A stretch of DNA of 64,000 bases from Deinococcus sp. Arct2-2 (GTDB lineage: Bacteria; Deinococcota; Deinococci; Deinococcales; Deinococcaceae), in contig NZ_SSNW01000010.1 in the NCBI RefSeq assembly GCF_004801315.1, positions 1 to 64,000 of the forward strand, read 5' to 3'. The stretch's first letter is position 1. Each line of letters starts with the position of its first letter. Below the pieces are notes generated by a model, which saw nothing but the letters and a program-made list of their open reading frames with translations, was not told the DNA's origin and searched no databases. Positions 47,240 to 60,052 of the stretch are shown in pieces. A program made the translations under genes and the position numbers.

Positions 47240-48307
47240 ATGAACGCCGCGCCGCTGCTCCCCCAATCTGCCCCTTCTGACCACTTGCCCCGCTACATTT
47301 TGGGCATAGACACGTCCTGCGACGATACGGGCGTGGGCGTGGTGGAACTGTTGCCCAGCGGCGGCATGCAGCTGCGGGCCAACCGGATTTGGTCACAGCA
47401 GATTCATGCCCAGTACGGCGGCGTGATGCCCGAACTCGCCAGCCGCGAGCATGTGGAGCGCATAGACGAAATTATGGGTGCGGCGCTTGCAGAAGCGGGC
47501 CTGAGCGTGGGCGACATCGGCGCAGTGGCGGCTACGTCTGGGCCGGGTTTGGTGGGGGCGCTCTTGGTAGGGCTGATGTACGGCAAAGGCGTGGCACAGG
47601 GGCTCGGCGTGCCGTTTTTTGCCGCCCATCACCTGGAGGGCCATATTTTCGCGGCAGCCTCGGAAGAAGAATTGCAGGCTCCGTATCTGGCATTGGTGGT
47701 CAGCGGCGGCCATACCCACCTGTTCGACGTACCCGAAGAAGGCAAGTACGTGTTGGTAGGGGCCACCCGCGACGACGCGGCGGGCGAGGCCTTCGACAAG
47801 ATTGCGCGGCTAGCAGGCCTCGGCTACCCCGGCGGCCCAGCCATCAGCGAGGCGGCCACGCGGGGCAACCCCGACGCCGTAGCGTTTAAGGAGCCGCTGC
47901 AAGGCCAAAAAGGATTCGAGTTCAGCTTCAGCGGCTTAAAAACTGCCGCGCTGCTGGCGCACAAAGCCGGAGCCAAGCCCGAAGATTTGGCCGCCAGTTT
48001 CGAGCGGGCCGCCGTGCGCTTTTTGGTCAAAACTACTGTGCGGGCCGCCAATGCTTACGGGCGCGACACTGTTGTCGTCTCAGGCGGCGTGGCGGCCAAC
48101 CGTGCCCTCCGCGCCGCATTTGCCGCCACCGACCTGCATACCGTGTTTCCCGGTGCGGGCCTGAATACCGACAACGGCGCAATGATCGCGCTGGCCGGAG
48201 CCGCCGCCCTGCACGCGGGCCGCCCCAGTCAGTCGCTAGAAGCCGGAGCCGAGGCATATGCACCCTTAGCCAAGCTGATTCCTGAGGCTCCAGCCCTTCA
48301 CCAGTAA
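47240..48307 (+). CDS. tsaD: tRNA N6-adenosine threonylcarbamoyltransferase TsaD
   Basis: It transfers the threonylcarbamoyl group to A37 of ANN-decoding tRNAs, with TsaB/TsaE and the product of TsaC. GIDTSCDDTGVGVV starts the ASKHA fold; metal-binding His are in AHHLEGHIFA; VVSGGHTHLF, DDAAGEAFDKIARLAGLGYPGGP and VVSGGVAANRALR follow. 355 aa, normal. ATG 47240 is 8 nt after TACACT (47226-47231). A TTG at 47231 in the same frame is less likely. The last residues (EAPALHQ) are normal. Confidence 0.95.
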   Translation: MNAAPLLPQSAPSDHLPRYILGIDTSCDDTGVGVVELLPSGGMQLRANRIWSQQIHAQYGGVMPELASREHVERIDEIMGAALAEAGLSVGDIGAVAATSGPGLVGALLVGLMYGKGVAQGLGVPFFAAHHLEGHIFAAASEEELQAPYLALVVSGGHTHLFDVPEEGKYVLVGATRDDAAGEAFDKIARLAGLGYPGGPAISEAATRGNPDAVAFKEPLQGQKGFEFSFSGLKTAALLAHKAGAKPEDLAASFERAAVRFLVKTTVRAANAYGRDTVVVSGGVAANRALRAAFAATDLHTVFPGAGLNTDNGAMIALAGAAALHAGRPSQSLEAGAEAYAPLAKLIPEAPALHQ

Positions 48308-48867
48308 GCAACTAAGTCAGAAAACTAGCAAACTGATGGACTTACTATAGTTTACTTTTCATTTGTTAAGTTTTGGCGAGTCATACTTAGCATTTGTGCA
48401 GACATATTAGGTTTGCCTCGCAACGTCGTGCTTTTTCTGATACTGAAACGCAACAGCAGGACACTTTGTGATGTGTGAAAGCTAAAGTTGAGATGAACCC
48501 ATCTTACTCTTCACCCTGTCTCTTTTTGGCATACAAAAATTCTGTTTTTAAGCTGAGTCTTCTTGAGGTCAGGGCGCGATTTTTCTGCGTCTGTCAGACT
48601 TCACCCTACTGCTGATTTGGACTTTGCCTTATCTAATCAAGGCAGAATTCTCATTTAAATGGCTGGCTTGTCATCCCAAAGAGCCTCGGCACATTGACCA
48701 TTGGCAGATGTACGCCTAATATGCCTTTCACGAGTCATTCAAGATTCGGCAGTTGTTCCTGTTCGCCCCTCACGGCATCAGATCATCCGCTGACCCTTTC
48801 CGCGCCTGCGGAACTTGGGCCGTTCTTATCGTTCCCCGCTGCTCTCATAAAGGAGTCACTTTACCTC
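48308..48867. other. AT-rich regulatory region upstream of the Ig-repeat lipoprotein
   Basis: This is the longest intergenic stretch and clearly lower in GC than the genes around it. It has no convincing gene: frames are short and broken. It has T-rich runs (TTTTTCTG, CTCTTTTTGGC, TTCTGTTTTTAAGC), a TGCCTT/AAGGCA inverted repeat (about 48627-48646), and a strong promoter at 48694-48722. The leader between the promoter and ATG 48868 is about 140 nt and might hold further control. Confidence 0.6.
48694..48722 (+). promoter_or_regulatory. Promoter of the Ig-repeat lipoprotein gene
   Basis: TTGACC (48694-48699), 17-nt spacer, TAATAT (48717-48722). This is close to the sigma-70-type consensus with optimal spacing. 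Unlike most genes here the transcript would have a leader of about 140 nt and a ribosome-binding site (AAAGGAG). Confidence 0.7.
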
Positions 48868-51183
48868 ATGGCCCTGAAACCGATCTCCATTGGCTCGGCA
48901 CTCCTCCTCGGTACACTTCTCATGGGCTGTGGCCCTACCGATCCTGTGCCCGCTGGCGACACCACGCCGCCTACCATCAGCCTGAGTGCTTCTCCGGCTT
49001 CTATCAACATCGGGGGAACGACGACTGTTACGGCAGCGGCGACAGACGATACGGGCGTAACCAAAGTGGAGTTTTACAACGGCACAACCAAGATTTCTGA
49101 AGACACCACCGCGCCCTACGAAGCAACGGTGACGCTGAGTGTAAACAGCACAATTACGGCTATTGCTTACGACGCGGCAGACAATAAGGCGACGGCTACC
49201 ACTTCGGTGACGGTCACCACCCCGCCTGCACCTGTGGGTGATGTGACGGCCCCAACCATTGCGGTGAGTGCCTCTCTGGCAGCAGTCGCTCAAGGCGCAA
49301 CCATCACCCTGACCGCCACCGCCAGCGACAACGTTGCCGTGACCAAAGTAGAGTTTTACAACGGCGCAACCAAGATTTCTGAGGACACCACCGCGCCTTA
49401 CGAAGCAGTCGTGACGGTGGGCGCAACCACCACCTACACCGCGACGGCCTACGACGCCGCAGGCAACAAGACTTCGGCCACCACCACCGTGAACGTGGCG
49501 GCGGGAACGGGTTCTGTGCAGGGCATGGTCGTCGACCAGAACATCGGCGCTCCGGTGGCGGGCAGCACCATTACGGTCATGCGGGGCGCAACCAACCTCG
49601 GTACGTTTACCAGTGGCGCAGACGGCTCGTTTAGCTTGCCTGCTTTGGCCGCAGGCACCTACGACATCAAAGCCCGCAAAGCCGGACACGCAGGCAGTGA
49701 CCTGTACGGCGTTGTCGTGGCCGATGGAGTGGCCTCGCCTGTGACACTGGTGCAGCGCCCCGCTTTCGACACTAGCGCCACCACCAACCCCGCCAAATTG
49801 CTCCTGACCCGCGGCGACGGCAGCACGCCTCTGGCCGGAGTTACGTTCAATGCCAGCACAGGTATAGATTTCAAGATCGTATCGACTCCTGATTCCGACC
49901 ACGTGGGGCCAGTGCGGATCGTGTATGCGCAGTTGGGCCGTACCCCCGGCAGCGGGGGCATTACCGCCGCCGCCAATGCCAGCAACTACAACTTCTCGCC
50001 TCAGCAGAATATGCCCAAAGTCGTGGACTCCGGCCCAGTCACGGTAGGCACGGCAGCCAGCGTTCCTAACTTTACGGCAGGCTTTGGCAGTGCGGCAGGC
50101 GAAACCGTGTACCTGACGGTCATGTCTGTGGATTACAACTACAACTACTCGCGCTACGTGGTGCCCATCAAGCTGATCAATACGTCGGCCACAGCGGGCA
50201 ATACCGTCGAGGCTCCGACGCGGGCCGCCGCCACCGCCTACACCCTCAAGCAAGAAGGCTCTTGGACGACGCCCTACACCACCCCCACGCCCGACGCGGC
50301 CCCCAACGGCTCCGGCGTGTTCGTGGAAGTGCGCTGGTGCTACACCAACGTCACCGCTGCGGCCAAGCCGTTTGCCTTTGATGTAGAGCGCTCTAGCGAC
50401 GGCACCACCTTCACCAAGATCGGCACGGTGGGCGGCAACAGCGTCGCCACTTGCTCGGCCACCAACCAGCAGACCCGGCCCTTCAACTACCGCGACACCA
50501 GCTCTGACCTGACGGTGGGCAAGACCTTTACCTACCGCGTGCTGGCGCGTGGAGCCAACAGCGTCGCCAGCAACACCACCCAAACCACGCCGCTGGCTCA
50601 GTTCACGCCCACGTTCATCGCGCCCGCCGATGAATCCACCGGAGTTTCTATTACTCCTACCTTCGTGATGGGGCAAAACCAGACGGCAATCGGGGCTGAC
50701 GGTGCGGGCTACAACTTGCGTCTGCGCGACCTGATGACCCTCAACGGCTCCAACCTGCCCGGCGCGGCCGCCAACGCCCTGATCCGGGTAGAAGAAGGCA
50801 CAGGCGCAACGGGCAACGCCATTCCCGCCGGACAGTCGTTGGTGTTCCTGAGCGGCAGTTCGGTACTCGGCAAGCCCGCTGCCGGAACGGTACTCACCGA
50901 CACTTCGGGCACTTACGACGCCACCAAGCCCAATCTGTTCCCTGTAGATACGGCGGCCCACACGGTCAGCATTCCTTTGATCGAACTGACGGGCGCACCT
51001 CTGCAAACGCTGCGGCCCTACAAGTGGGAAATGTACTCCGGCTTTGCCTACAAGTACGCCCCCGCCGAGGGTAACCGCATCTCCGCCTACTCGGTGTACA
51101 CGTGGCCCGACAGCGCGGTGGCCCCGATCAACCAGACTCGCGGCACCAACCTCAACTGGGACTTTATTACGGGCGACAAATAA
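48868..51183 (+). CDS. Large lipoprotein with two Ig-like repeats and a carboxypeptidase-regulatory domain
   Basis: A 771-aa surface lipoprotein: lipobox LLLGTLLMGCG. Two tandem bacterial Ig-like domains (about 25-125 and 128-222) share VTKVEFYNGTTKISEDTTAPYEA, repeated almost exactly. A carboxypeptidase-regulatory-like fold follows (GSVQGMVVDQNIGAPVAGSTITVMRG to DIKARKAGHAG). The C-terminal half is a Thr/Ser/Asn-rich beta protein with fibronectin-like elements (RSSDGTTFTKIGTVGG, FIAPADESTGVSITPTF). Such modules bind polymers or other surface proteins. AAAGGAG precedes ATG 48868. A subtilase lipoprotein follows 145 nt downstream. Confidence 0.8.
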   Translation: MALKPISIGSALLLGTLLMGCGPTDPVPAGDTTPPTISLSASPASINIGGTTTVTAAATDDTGVTKVEFYNGTTKISEDTTAPYEATVTLSVNSTITAIAYDAADNKATATTSVTVTTPPAPVGDVTAPTIAVSASLAAVAQGATITLTATASDNVAVTKVEFYNGATKISEDTTAPYEAVVTVGATTTYTATAYDAAGNKTSATTTVNVAAGTGSVQGMVVDQNIGAPVAGSTITVMRGATNLGTFTSGADGSFSLPALAAGTYDIKARKAGHAGSDLYGVVVADGVASPVTLVQRPAFDTSATTNPAKLLLTRGDGSTPLAGVTFNASTGIDFKIVSTPDSDHVGPVRIVYAQLGRTPGSGGITAAANASNYNFSPQQNMPKVVDSGPVTVGTAASVPNFTAGFGSAAGETVYLTVMSVDYNYNYSRYVVPIKLINTSATAGNTVEAPTRAAATAYTLKQEGSWTTPYTTPTPDAAPNGSGVFVEVRWCYTNVTAAAKPFAFDVERSSDGTTFTKIGTVGGNSVATCSATNQQTRPFNYRDTSSDLTVGKTFTYRVLARGANSVASNTTQTTPLAQFTPTFIAPADESTGVSITPTFVMGQNQTAIGADGAGYNLRLRDLMTLNGSNLPGAAANALIRVEEGTGATGNAIPAGQSLVFLSGSSVLGKPAAGTVLTDTSGTYDATKPNLFPVDTAAHTVSIPLIELTGAPLQTLRPYKWEMYSGFAYKYAPAEGNRISAYSVYTWPDSAVAPINQTRGTNLNWDFITGDK

Positions 51184-51328
51184 GGCGCTAGGAAGCGGCG
51201 CTGAACTCGCCTGCGCTGAACTTGTCTGCCGCCGCTTCCGTACCCCAGCCCAGTCTAATTTCCCTCGGTCAATCCTAAATCCATCCGACTTCCCGACAGA
51301 TTCGACTTTCCGATAGAGAGGCAAAACG

Positions 51329-53470
51329 ATGCGTAAGAACATTCCGCACAATCTGCGACGCAACCCGTCCATATCACTCGGCAAATCACTTGGTGTGCTG
51401 GCCCTGACGGGATTACTGGCCGCCTGCTCGCAAACCAACCTAGAGGCCAGCGTTCCGGCTCCGGTGGCTTCTGCCCCAGTGGTAGGCGAACTGGCCCAAA
51501 ACGGCCCCCTGAAATACATCAAGAACGAGCTGGTCGTCGGGTACACCGACGCCGCCAGCCTTCAGGCCGCCGCAACTGCCCTGAAAGGCCAAGTTGTCGC
51601 CACCATTCCCGAAATTAAAGTGGCCCTGATCCGCGTCAGTGGCGACGCTCTGAAACTGACCAAAGGGGCTATGCGCCTCAGCGGTGTGCGCTACGCCGCC
51701 GTGAACGATGTGGTCACGCCAGAAAAACCGATTTCCGGTGTGCAGCCTGCCAGCCTGACGCCCCTCGCGGCCAGCGCCGACCAGATTTTTGACGAACTGC
51801 CCCAATACGCCCTCGATCCCCGGCACCTGAACGCCAAAGTTGCGTGGGATACGGGCATGACCGGGAAAGGCGTGCTGGTGGCCGTCATCGACGATCCCGG
51901 CGACGTGTCTCACCCCGACCTGAACCCCAACTGGGCAGGCAAGGCCTTCGATCCGCTGCAAAACAAGACCTACACCAACGCCACCGAATGGGTCAACTAC
52001 TTCAAGAAGCCTGAAAACTCGCACGGCACCTTCGTGGCGTCCAGCATCGTGGCGGCCAAAGACGGCAAAGGCATCGTGGGCCTCGCTTACGAAGCCAAGT
52101 GGATGCCTGTGGTGATGTTCAACCCCGGCGGCTACAGCAGCTTCAACATCGCCCTCGGCGCAATCTGGGCCACCAACAACGGCGCACGGGTCATCAACAA
52201 CTCGTGGGGCGGCGGCGTGTCCTTCGGGCCAGTCAAGGACGCCTTCGACTACGCCATGAGCAACGGCACCACCGTCGTCGCCTCTATGGGCAACTCTTAC
52301 CACGACGAATTCCAGTACCCCGCCGCGCTCCCCGGTGTGATGGCCTCGGGCGCACTGGACGGCAGCAACCGCAGAGTGACTTTCTCGACCAGCGGGCGGC
52401 ATATTTCCAGCAGCGCTCCCGGCCAAGACACCCTGTTGGCGAATCCGACTTGGCTGTGGGGCGACCCCGCCAAGCCCGAAACGCACGAACTGATCTCCGG
52501 CACGTCGTTTTCCTCTCCGTACACGGCAGCTGTCGCCGCCCTCGCGCTGCAAAAGTGCCCCGCCGCCACGCCTTACCAAGTGCGCCGGATTTTGGAAACC
52601 ACTGCTAATGGTGCCATCGGTTCCAACCCCACCGGCTTTGACCGCGATACGGGCTGGGGCGCACTGGACGCAGGCAAGCTGGCCCAGACCCTCACCGACT
52701 GCACCAAGCTGCCCGCCAAAGGCGCAAACGTCTATATCAACGTGAAGTATGCCAACGGTGGCGGCACTCAGCCCGGCGAACTCGTTGACGTGATCTTGCG
52801 TGGTCAGGGTATGCGGGCCGGAGCCACAGACGACCCCACGCCGCTGTACATCACGCCTACCGACGCCGCTGGCGACGCCCGTTTCTCGGAAATCGCGCCC
52901 GGAACCTACGACCTGTACGTGGCTGGAGCCGACCTGAGCATCACGGGCAGCCTCACCGAAGACCGGGGCACGTTCATGGGCACCCTGACCGCCACCAGCG
53001 GCAGCACCTATTTCAGCCCTGACCGCAAAAACGTGATGCTGACGGCCAACGCGCCCGACTTCAATCCGGTAGACCCCTACGAGCCGAACGACACGCCCGC
53101 CGACGCCAAGACCATCGCCTACGGCCAAACCAGCCAGACGGCCTACATCTTCGGCAAGCCCAAAGACTTGGACTACTTCAAGTTCACGGGTGCGGCAGGC
53201 GACCAGATCAAGGCCGAAATGCTGGCTGGCTCTCAACTTGGCGGCTCGCTGGATTCCTACCTGTATCTGCTCGGCCCCGACGGCGTAACCGTGCTGGCCG
53301 AAAACGATGATCGTGGCACGCCCCGCATCGACTCGGATTCCGAAGTCAACTTCACCCTGACCGCTGCTGGCACGTATTACCTCGTCGCCACCAGCTTCAC
53401 CGTGTCTGAGGGACAGGAAGACGACAGCCCCTTCAACAAGTATCAGTTGAAGCTGACCAAGACCAACTAA
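51329..53470 (+). CDS. Subtilisin-like S8 serine peptidase, lipoprotein
   Basis: A 713-aa exported protease. The lipobox is TGLLAAC. A propeptide-like region with ELVVGYTDAASLQAAATALKGQVV follows at about 70-110. The catalytic triad is Asp188 (VIDDPGDVSHPDL), His232 (NSHGTFVAS) and Ser393 (SGTSFSSP), all in consensus. From about 570 a PPC-type domain follows (DPYEPNDTPADAKTI, DLDYFKFTGAAGDQIKAEM, YYLVATSF). AGAGAGGCAAAACG precedes ATG 51329. Related to extracellular proteases of Deinococcus; processing of surface proteins or nutrient supply is inferred. Confidence 0.92.
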   Translation: MRKNIPHNLRRNPSISLGKSLGVLALTGLLAACSQTNLEASVPAPVASAPVVGELAQNGPLKYIKNELVVGYTDAASLQAAATALKGQVVATIPEIKVALIRVSGDALKLTKGAMRLSGVRYAAVNDVVTPEKPISGVQPASLTPLAASADQIFDELPQYALDPRHLNAKVAWDTGMTGKGVLVAVIDDPGDVSHPDLNPNWAGKAFDPLQNKTYTNATEWVNYFKKPENSHGTFVASSIVAAKDGKGIVGLAYEAKWMPVVMFNPGGYSSFNIALGAIWATNNGARVINNSWGGGVSFGPVKDAFDYAMSNGTTVVASMGNSYHDEFQYPAALPGVMASGALDGSNRRVTFSTSGRHISSSAPGQDTLLANPTWLWGDPAKPETHELISGTSFSSPYTAAVAALALQKCPAATPYQVRRILETTANGAIGSNPTGFDRDTGWGALDAGKLAQTLTDCTKLPAKGANVYINVKYANGGGTQPGELVDVILRGQGMRAGATDDPTPLYITPTDAAGDARFSEIAPGTYDLYVAGADLSITGSLTEDRGTFMGTLTATSGSTYFSPDRKNVMLTANAPDFNPVDPYEPNDTPADAKTIAYGQTSQTAYIFGKPKDLDYFKFTGAAGDQIKAEMLAGSQLGGSLDSYLYLLGPDGVTVLAENDDRGTPRIDSDSEVNFTLTAAGTYYLVATSFTVSEGQEDDSPFNKYQLKLTKTN

Positions 53471-53480
53471 GCCTCGTTCT

Positions 53481-53516
53481 TTAGCCCCGGCCCCTGCCTT
53501 TGTGCGGGGGCTTTTT
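53481..53516 (+). terminator. Intrinsic terminator after the subtilase gene
   Basis: GCCCCTGC (53490-53497) pairs with GCGGGGGC (53504-53511), one G-U, 6-nt loop, followed by TTTTT. It lies 20 nt after the stop. Confidence 0.75.
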
Positions 53517-53519
53517 GCT

Positions 53520-53880
53520 AGGAGTGTGGGGCGGCTGTTGTTGTACCGAACGCATTGAATCCTTGAGGCGGGACGGGTTCGCCGCTGAACTGCCCCCTCA
53601 CCCTGCTGCTATGCAGCGCCCCTCTCTGCTGCGCAGCTCTACGAGTCCCACAAGGGGCGAGGGCAACACATAAGGGCTGGAAGCTGTGTCTAGCTCTTTC
53701 CCTCTTTATGGGGGAGGGTTGGGGAGGGGGTGAGTGAGCAACGCGATTGCCCTTTCGCCCTCCCTTAGACCCTCAGACCCTAGACCCTTAGACGCCCTTT
53801 TCCACGTCCCACGATCCACACTCCACGATCCCTCCACCCCACCCCCATTCCTGAGCCTCCCCGACTCAGGTTGCTTACGC
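53520..53880. repeat. Intergenic repeats upstream of secA
   Basis: CACCCTGCTGCTATGCAGCG and CTGCTGCGCAGCTCTACGAG (53594-53644), CCCACAAGGGGCGAGGGCAA (53646-53665), family C (53695-53755, TATGGGGGAGGGTTGGGGAG), the CTCAGACCCTAGACCCTTAG unit (53772-53791) and CCACGATCCACACTCCACGA (53810-53829), the family also seen in the ABC operon. Four repeat families are side by side. No gene is visible. Confidence 0.6.
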
Positions 53881-53923
53881 GCACCTCACTGAAATCAGGC
53901 GCTCCGGTCAGGTTGCCGGGGCG

Positions 53924-53929
53924 TATACT
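53924..53929 (+). promoter_or_regulatory. Candidate -10 box of secA
   Basis: TATACT with the 5' extension GCG lies 10 nt before ATG 53940. A clear -35 hexamer is not present at 16-18 nt. The ATG is preferred over the upstream in-frame codon at 53871. Confidence 0.4.
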
Positions 53930-53939
53930 GCGAGGCGTC

Positions 53940-56549
<2,610 letters not shown>

Positions 56550-56574
56550 GACTCTTAGACTTGTACAACGTCTT

Positions 56575-56606
56575 AGGCGGCCAGTTTTCTATGGCCGCCT
56601 TTTTCG
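56575..56606 (+). terminator. Intrinsic terminator of secA
   Basis: AGGCGGCCA (56575-56583) pairs with TGGCCGCCT (56592-56600), 8-nt loop, then TTTTCG. It lies 25 nt after the secA stop. Confidence 0.85.
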
Positions 56607-56955
56607 TTGATTGCTTGAGTTGACGACAGCATTCGGTTTGTTCCTGCCCTTCGCCGCTTCCATAACTCGTGAAACTGTGGAGAAACAGGGGCCAGTGAGA
56701 GAACCAATCGGCCAACCTTCAAAGACCGTTGTGCTCAGGGTGTTTGCGCTGCCTCATTTGTATTGACCGACTGATCAAGAGAAACAAGTGAGTTCTCCAC
56801 TGACACGACGAGCGAAATAGTTCACATCATCTAGTATCTGACCTTTTGAACACCAAACACCATTTCGTTTGACATAGGCATTAACTCAGACAAAGAAATG
56901 CAGAATACTACTCATCCCCAAGGAAATTGGTTACAATCTAGCTACGGGGGCACTT
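56607..56955. other. AT-rich intergenic region after secA
   Basis: No gene or repeat was recognised here. A TACAAT box (56932-56937) and GGGGG (56946-56950) precede the small membrane protein gene. A TTTGACATAGGC sequence at about 56869 could be a -35 element but has no -10 at the correct distance. Confidence 0.45.
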
Positions 56956-57240
56956 TTGAATACGTTGACTTCTCTGTCCACACCTGCTCAAGAGCGCAGA
57001 AAGTATCTTGTTTCTTGCATTCGTGTTTCGTTGATTAAACGGTGGTACTTGTTGGTCGGGGCCATCGTTTTGGGCGTTGCAATGGGCTTTAGCCTTGGCT
57101 TTCCCCGGTTGGAGCAGGGGTTGTTGGGTCTGCTCTGCGCGGTGTCGTGGGCCACTTTGATTGCGGTGCAGTCTTGGCAACGCCACGCCGACGATGTGCC
57201 CGCATCACGCCTGACGGTCAATCCAGCACAACTGGAGTAA
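56956..57240 (+). CDS. Small two-helix membrane protein, unknown function
   Basis: A 94-aa protein. Two adjacent hydrophobic segments (YLLVGAIVLGVAMGFSLGF, about 31-49; LLGLLCAVSWATLIAVQS, about 56-73) with a positive N-terminus (RRKYLVSCIRVSLIKRW). It starts at TTG 56956 after GGGGG; a later start is possible. It is followed by a good terminator, which supports its being a transcribed gene. No family recognised. Confidence 0.6.
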   Translation: MNTLTSLSTPAQERRKYLVSCIRVSLIKRWYLLVGAIVLGVAMGFSLGFPRLEQGLLGLLCAVSWATLIAVQSWQRHADDVPASRLTVNPAQLE

Positions 57241-57261
57241 TTCTGTCTGCTTTCACCATTG

Positions 57262-57290
57262 GCTCCTGCACTGAAGCGGGGGCTTTTTTA
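57262..57290 (+). terminator. Intrinsic terminator after the small membrane protein
   Basis: GCTCCTGC (57262-57269) pairs with GCGGGGGC (57276-57283), with two G-U pairs, 6-nt loop, followed by TTTTTT. Confidence 0.7.
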
Positions 57291-57305
57291 TGCAGTTGCA
57301 TTTCC

Positions 57306-57521
57306 CTAAGAGTTCACCACCAGCACGGTAATAATCAAGGGCACAATCACCAACGCAGAGACGCCGAAGATAAGTTGCAGGCGGCGGGTGCGGGGCAATA
57401 CTTTGCCTGTGACGCGGCAGTACAGCCACACACCCGCCGTCATGAGCGTCATGACCACCAATGTCAGGATGATCAGCGCAGCGGAAATTGCGAGAGCGCC
57501 GAAGAAAGCCACATTCATCAT
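57306..57521 (-). CDS. Small two-helix membrane protein, unknown function
   Basis: A 71-aa protein with two hydrophobic segments (ALAISAALIILTLVVMTLMTAGVWLY and LIFGVSALVIVPLIITVLVV) around a basic loop (CRVTGKVLPRTRR). It starts at ATG 57521 (or the next ATG). It is convergent to the gene at 56956. The sequence looks like real protein but no family was recognised. Confidence 0.55.
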   Translation of the reverse strand: MMNVAFFGALAISAALIILTLVVMTLMTAGVWLYCRVTGKVLPRTRRLQLIFGVSALVIVPLIITVLVVNS

Positions 57522-57615
57522 TGTGGGCAGCTTAGTGGGGCGGGTCTTGCCAAAGTGTCAAAGTGTTCATCAAGCGCGTCTCAGCCGCATCAGACCTAGG
57601 TCACGCCGCCCCGCC

Positions 57616-58068
57616 ATGATCGTTGGTATGCGCTTTCTCCTGCCAACTTTGGCCCTTGCTGCTGGCCTTGCCACAGCCCAAACCACTCTGTTTCAACCTA
57701 CTACCGTGCCTGCGCCCCTCAACGGCATCTGGACATTGACACACGTTACGCCGCAGGTAAAGCCAGATCTGAATCTTGCCCCGGTGCAACTGGTCATTGC
57801 GGGCGGCCAAGTGCGCGGCGGCATCGGCTGCGGCACCTACGCTGGAACCATTCGGGCGGCCCACAACCGCCTTAGCGTTCAGGTTGCGCCCTTGCCGCCG
57901 CGTCCAAACGAACGGTGCTTGTACGCTCAGCCCCTCGCGTTTCATGCGGCCTTAAATGCGTCTTCGGGCTACCTGATCAGCAGCGATACCCAACAACTGG
58001 TGCTGTTTTCTAAAACCACGCGGCTCACCTTCAAGCGCATCGGCTACGTGACGCCTGCCAAGCCCTGA
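57616..58068 (+). CDS. Secreted META/HslJ-like domain protein
   Basis: A 150-aa exported protein. Signal peptide MRFLLPTLALAAGLATAQ (from the second Met, 57628). The core LNGIWTLTHVTPQVKPD, GQVRGGIGCGTYAGTIRA and SSGYLISSDTQQLVLFSKTTRLTFKRI fits the META domain layout (W-x-L, G-x-G-C-N, L-x-L). META proteins are surface or periplasmic and linked to heat or antibiotic stress in enterobacteria. No Cys lipobox. The DUF1905 gene follows 45 nt later. Confidence 0.65.
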   Translation: MIVGMRFLLPTLALAAGLATAQTTLFQPTTVPAPLNGIWTLTHVTPQVKPDLNLAPVQLVIAGGQVRGGIGCGTYAGTIRAAHNRLSVQVAPLPPRPNERCLYAQPLAFHAALNASSGYLISSDTQQLVLFSKTTRLTFKRIGYVTPAKP

Positions 58069-58113
58069 TCCTGAAGTTGACTCTGACTGGCCCCTTCTCA
58101 GAGATACTAAGCC

Positions 58114-58398
58114 ATGACTTTCGAGTTCAGCGGCCCCATCTGGTTCTGGAAGGGGCCAGCCCCGTGGTATTTCATCACTGTTCCCACCGAACAGAGCGCC
58201 AAAATCAAAGCCGCGTCTCGGTTCGTCACCTACGGCTGGGGTATGATTCCCGTCCAGGCTCAAATCGGCAACACGGCATGGACTACATCGTTGTTCTTTA
58301 AAGATGAGCATTACGTCATTCCCATCCGCGCCAACGTCAGGAAGGCGGAAGGGCTGGAGGAGGGGCAAGACGTAGCCGTGCAAATGACGCTGGGGTGA
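58114..58398 (+). CDS. DUF1905 domain protein
   Basis: A 94-aa protein. The start FEFSGPIWFWKGPAPWYFITVP, the core YGWGMIPVQAQIGNTAWTTSLFFKDEHYVIPIRANVRKAE and the end GDVAVQMTL-like match the DUF1905 beta-barrel. Members sometimes are fused to a YdeI-like domain. Function not known. A bidirectional terminator follows. Confidence 0.85.
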   Translation: MTFEFSGPIWFWKGPAPWYFITVPTEQSAKIKAASRFVTYGWGMIPVQAQIGNTAWTTSLFFKDEHYVIPIRANVRKAEGLEEGQDVAVQMTLG

Positions 58399-58432
58399 TG
58401 AGTTGCTGTTGGGATGATTGTGATCATATAAA

Positions 58433-58476
58433 ATTCAACCGGGCCTTCTCGCTTTGAGGCCCGGTTGAATCGTTTT
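58433..58476. terminator. Bidirectional intrinsic terminator
   Basis: ATTCAACCGGGCC (58433-58445) pairs perfectly over 13 bp with GGCCCGGTTGAAT (58458-58470), 12-nt loop. It is followed by CGTTTTTG on the plus strand, and on the minus strand by TTTATATG. It serves the DUF1905 gene and the minus-strand gene ending at 58522. Confidence 0.85.
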
Positions 58477-58521
58477 TGAATTTTGCATCAACTCTCCGTA
58501 ATCGCCCTCAAGCCGTCCCAA

Positions 58522-60051
<1,530 letters not shown>

Positions 60052-60052
60052 C

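Noticed and set aside
48856..51546. 896-codon open frame on the minus strand
   Set aside because: It lies exactly opposite the Ig-repeat lipoprotein gene, is His/Arg/Gly-rich with no family features, and arises from GC-biased third positions.
51440..53236. 598-codon open frame on the minus strand
   Set aside because: It is antisense to the subtilase gene, whose catalytic triad and signal sequence are intact; composition is unlike protein.
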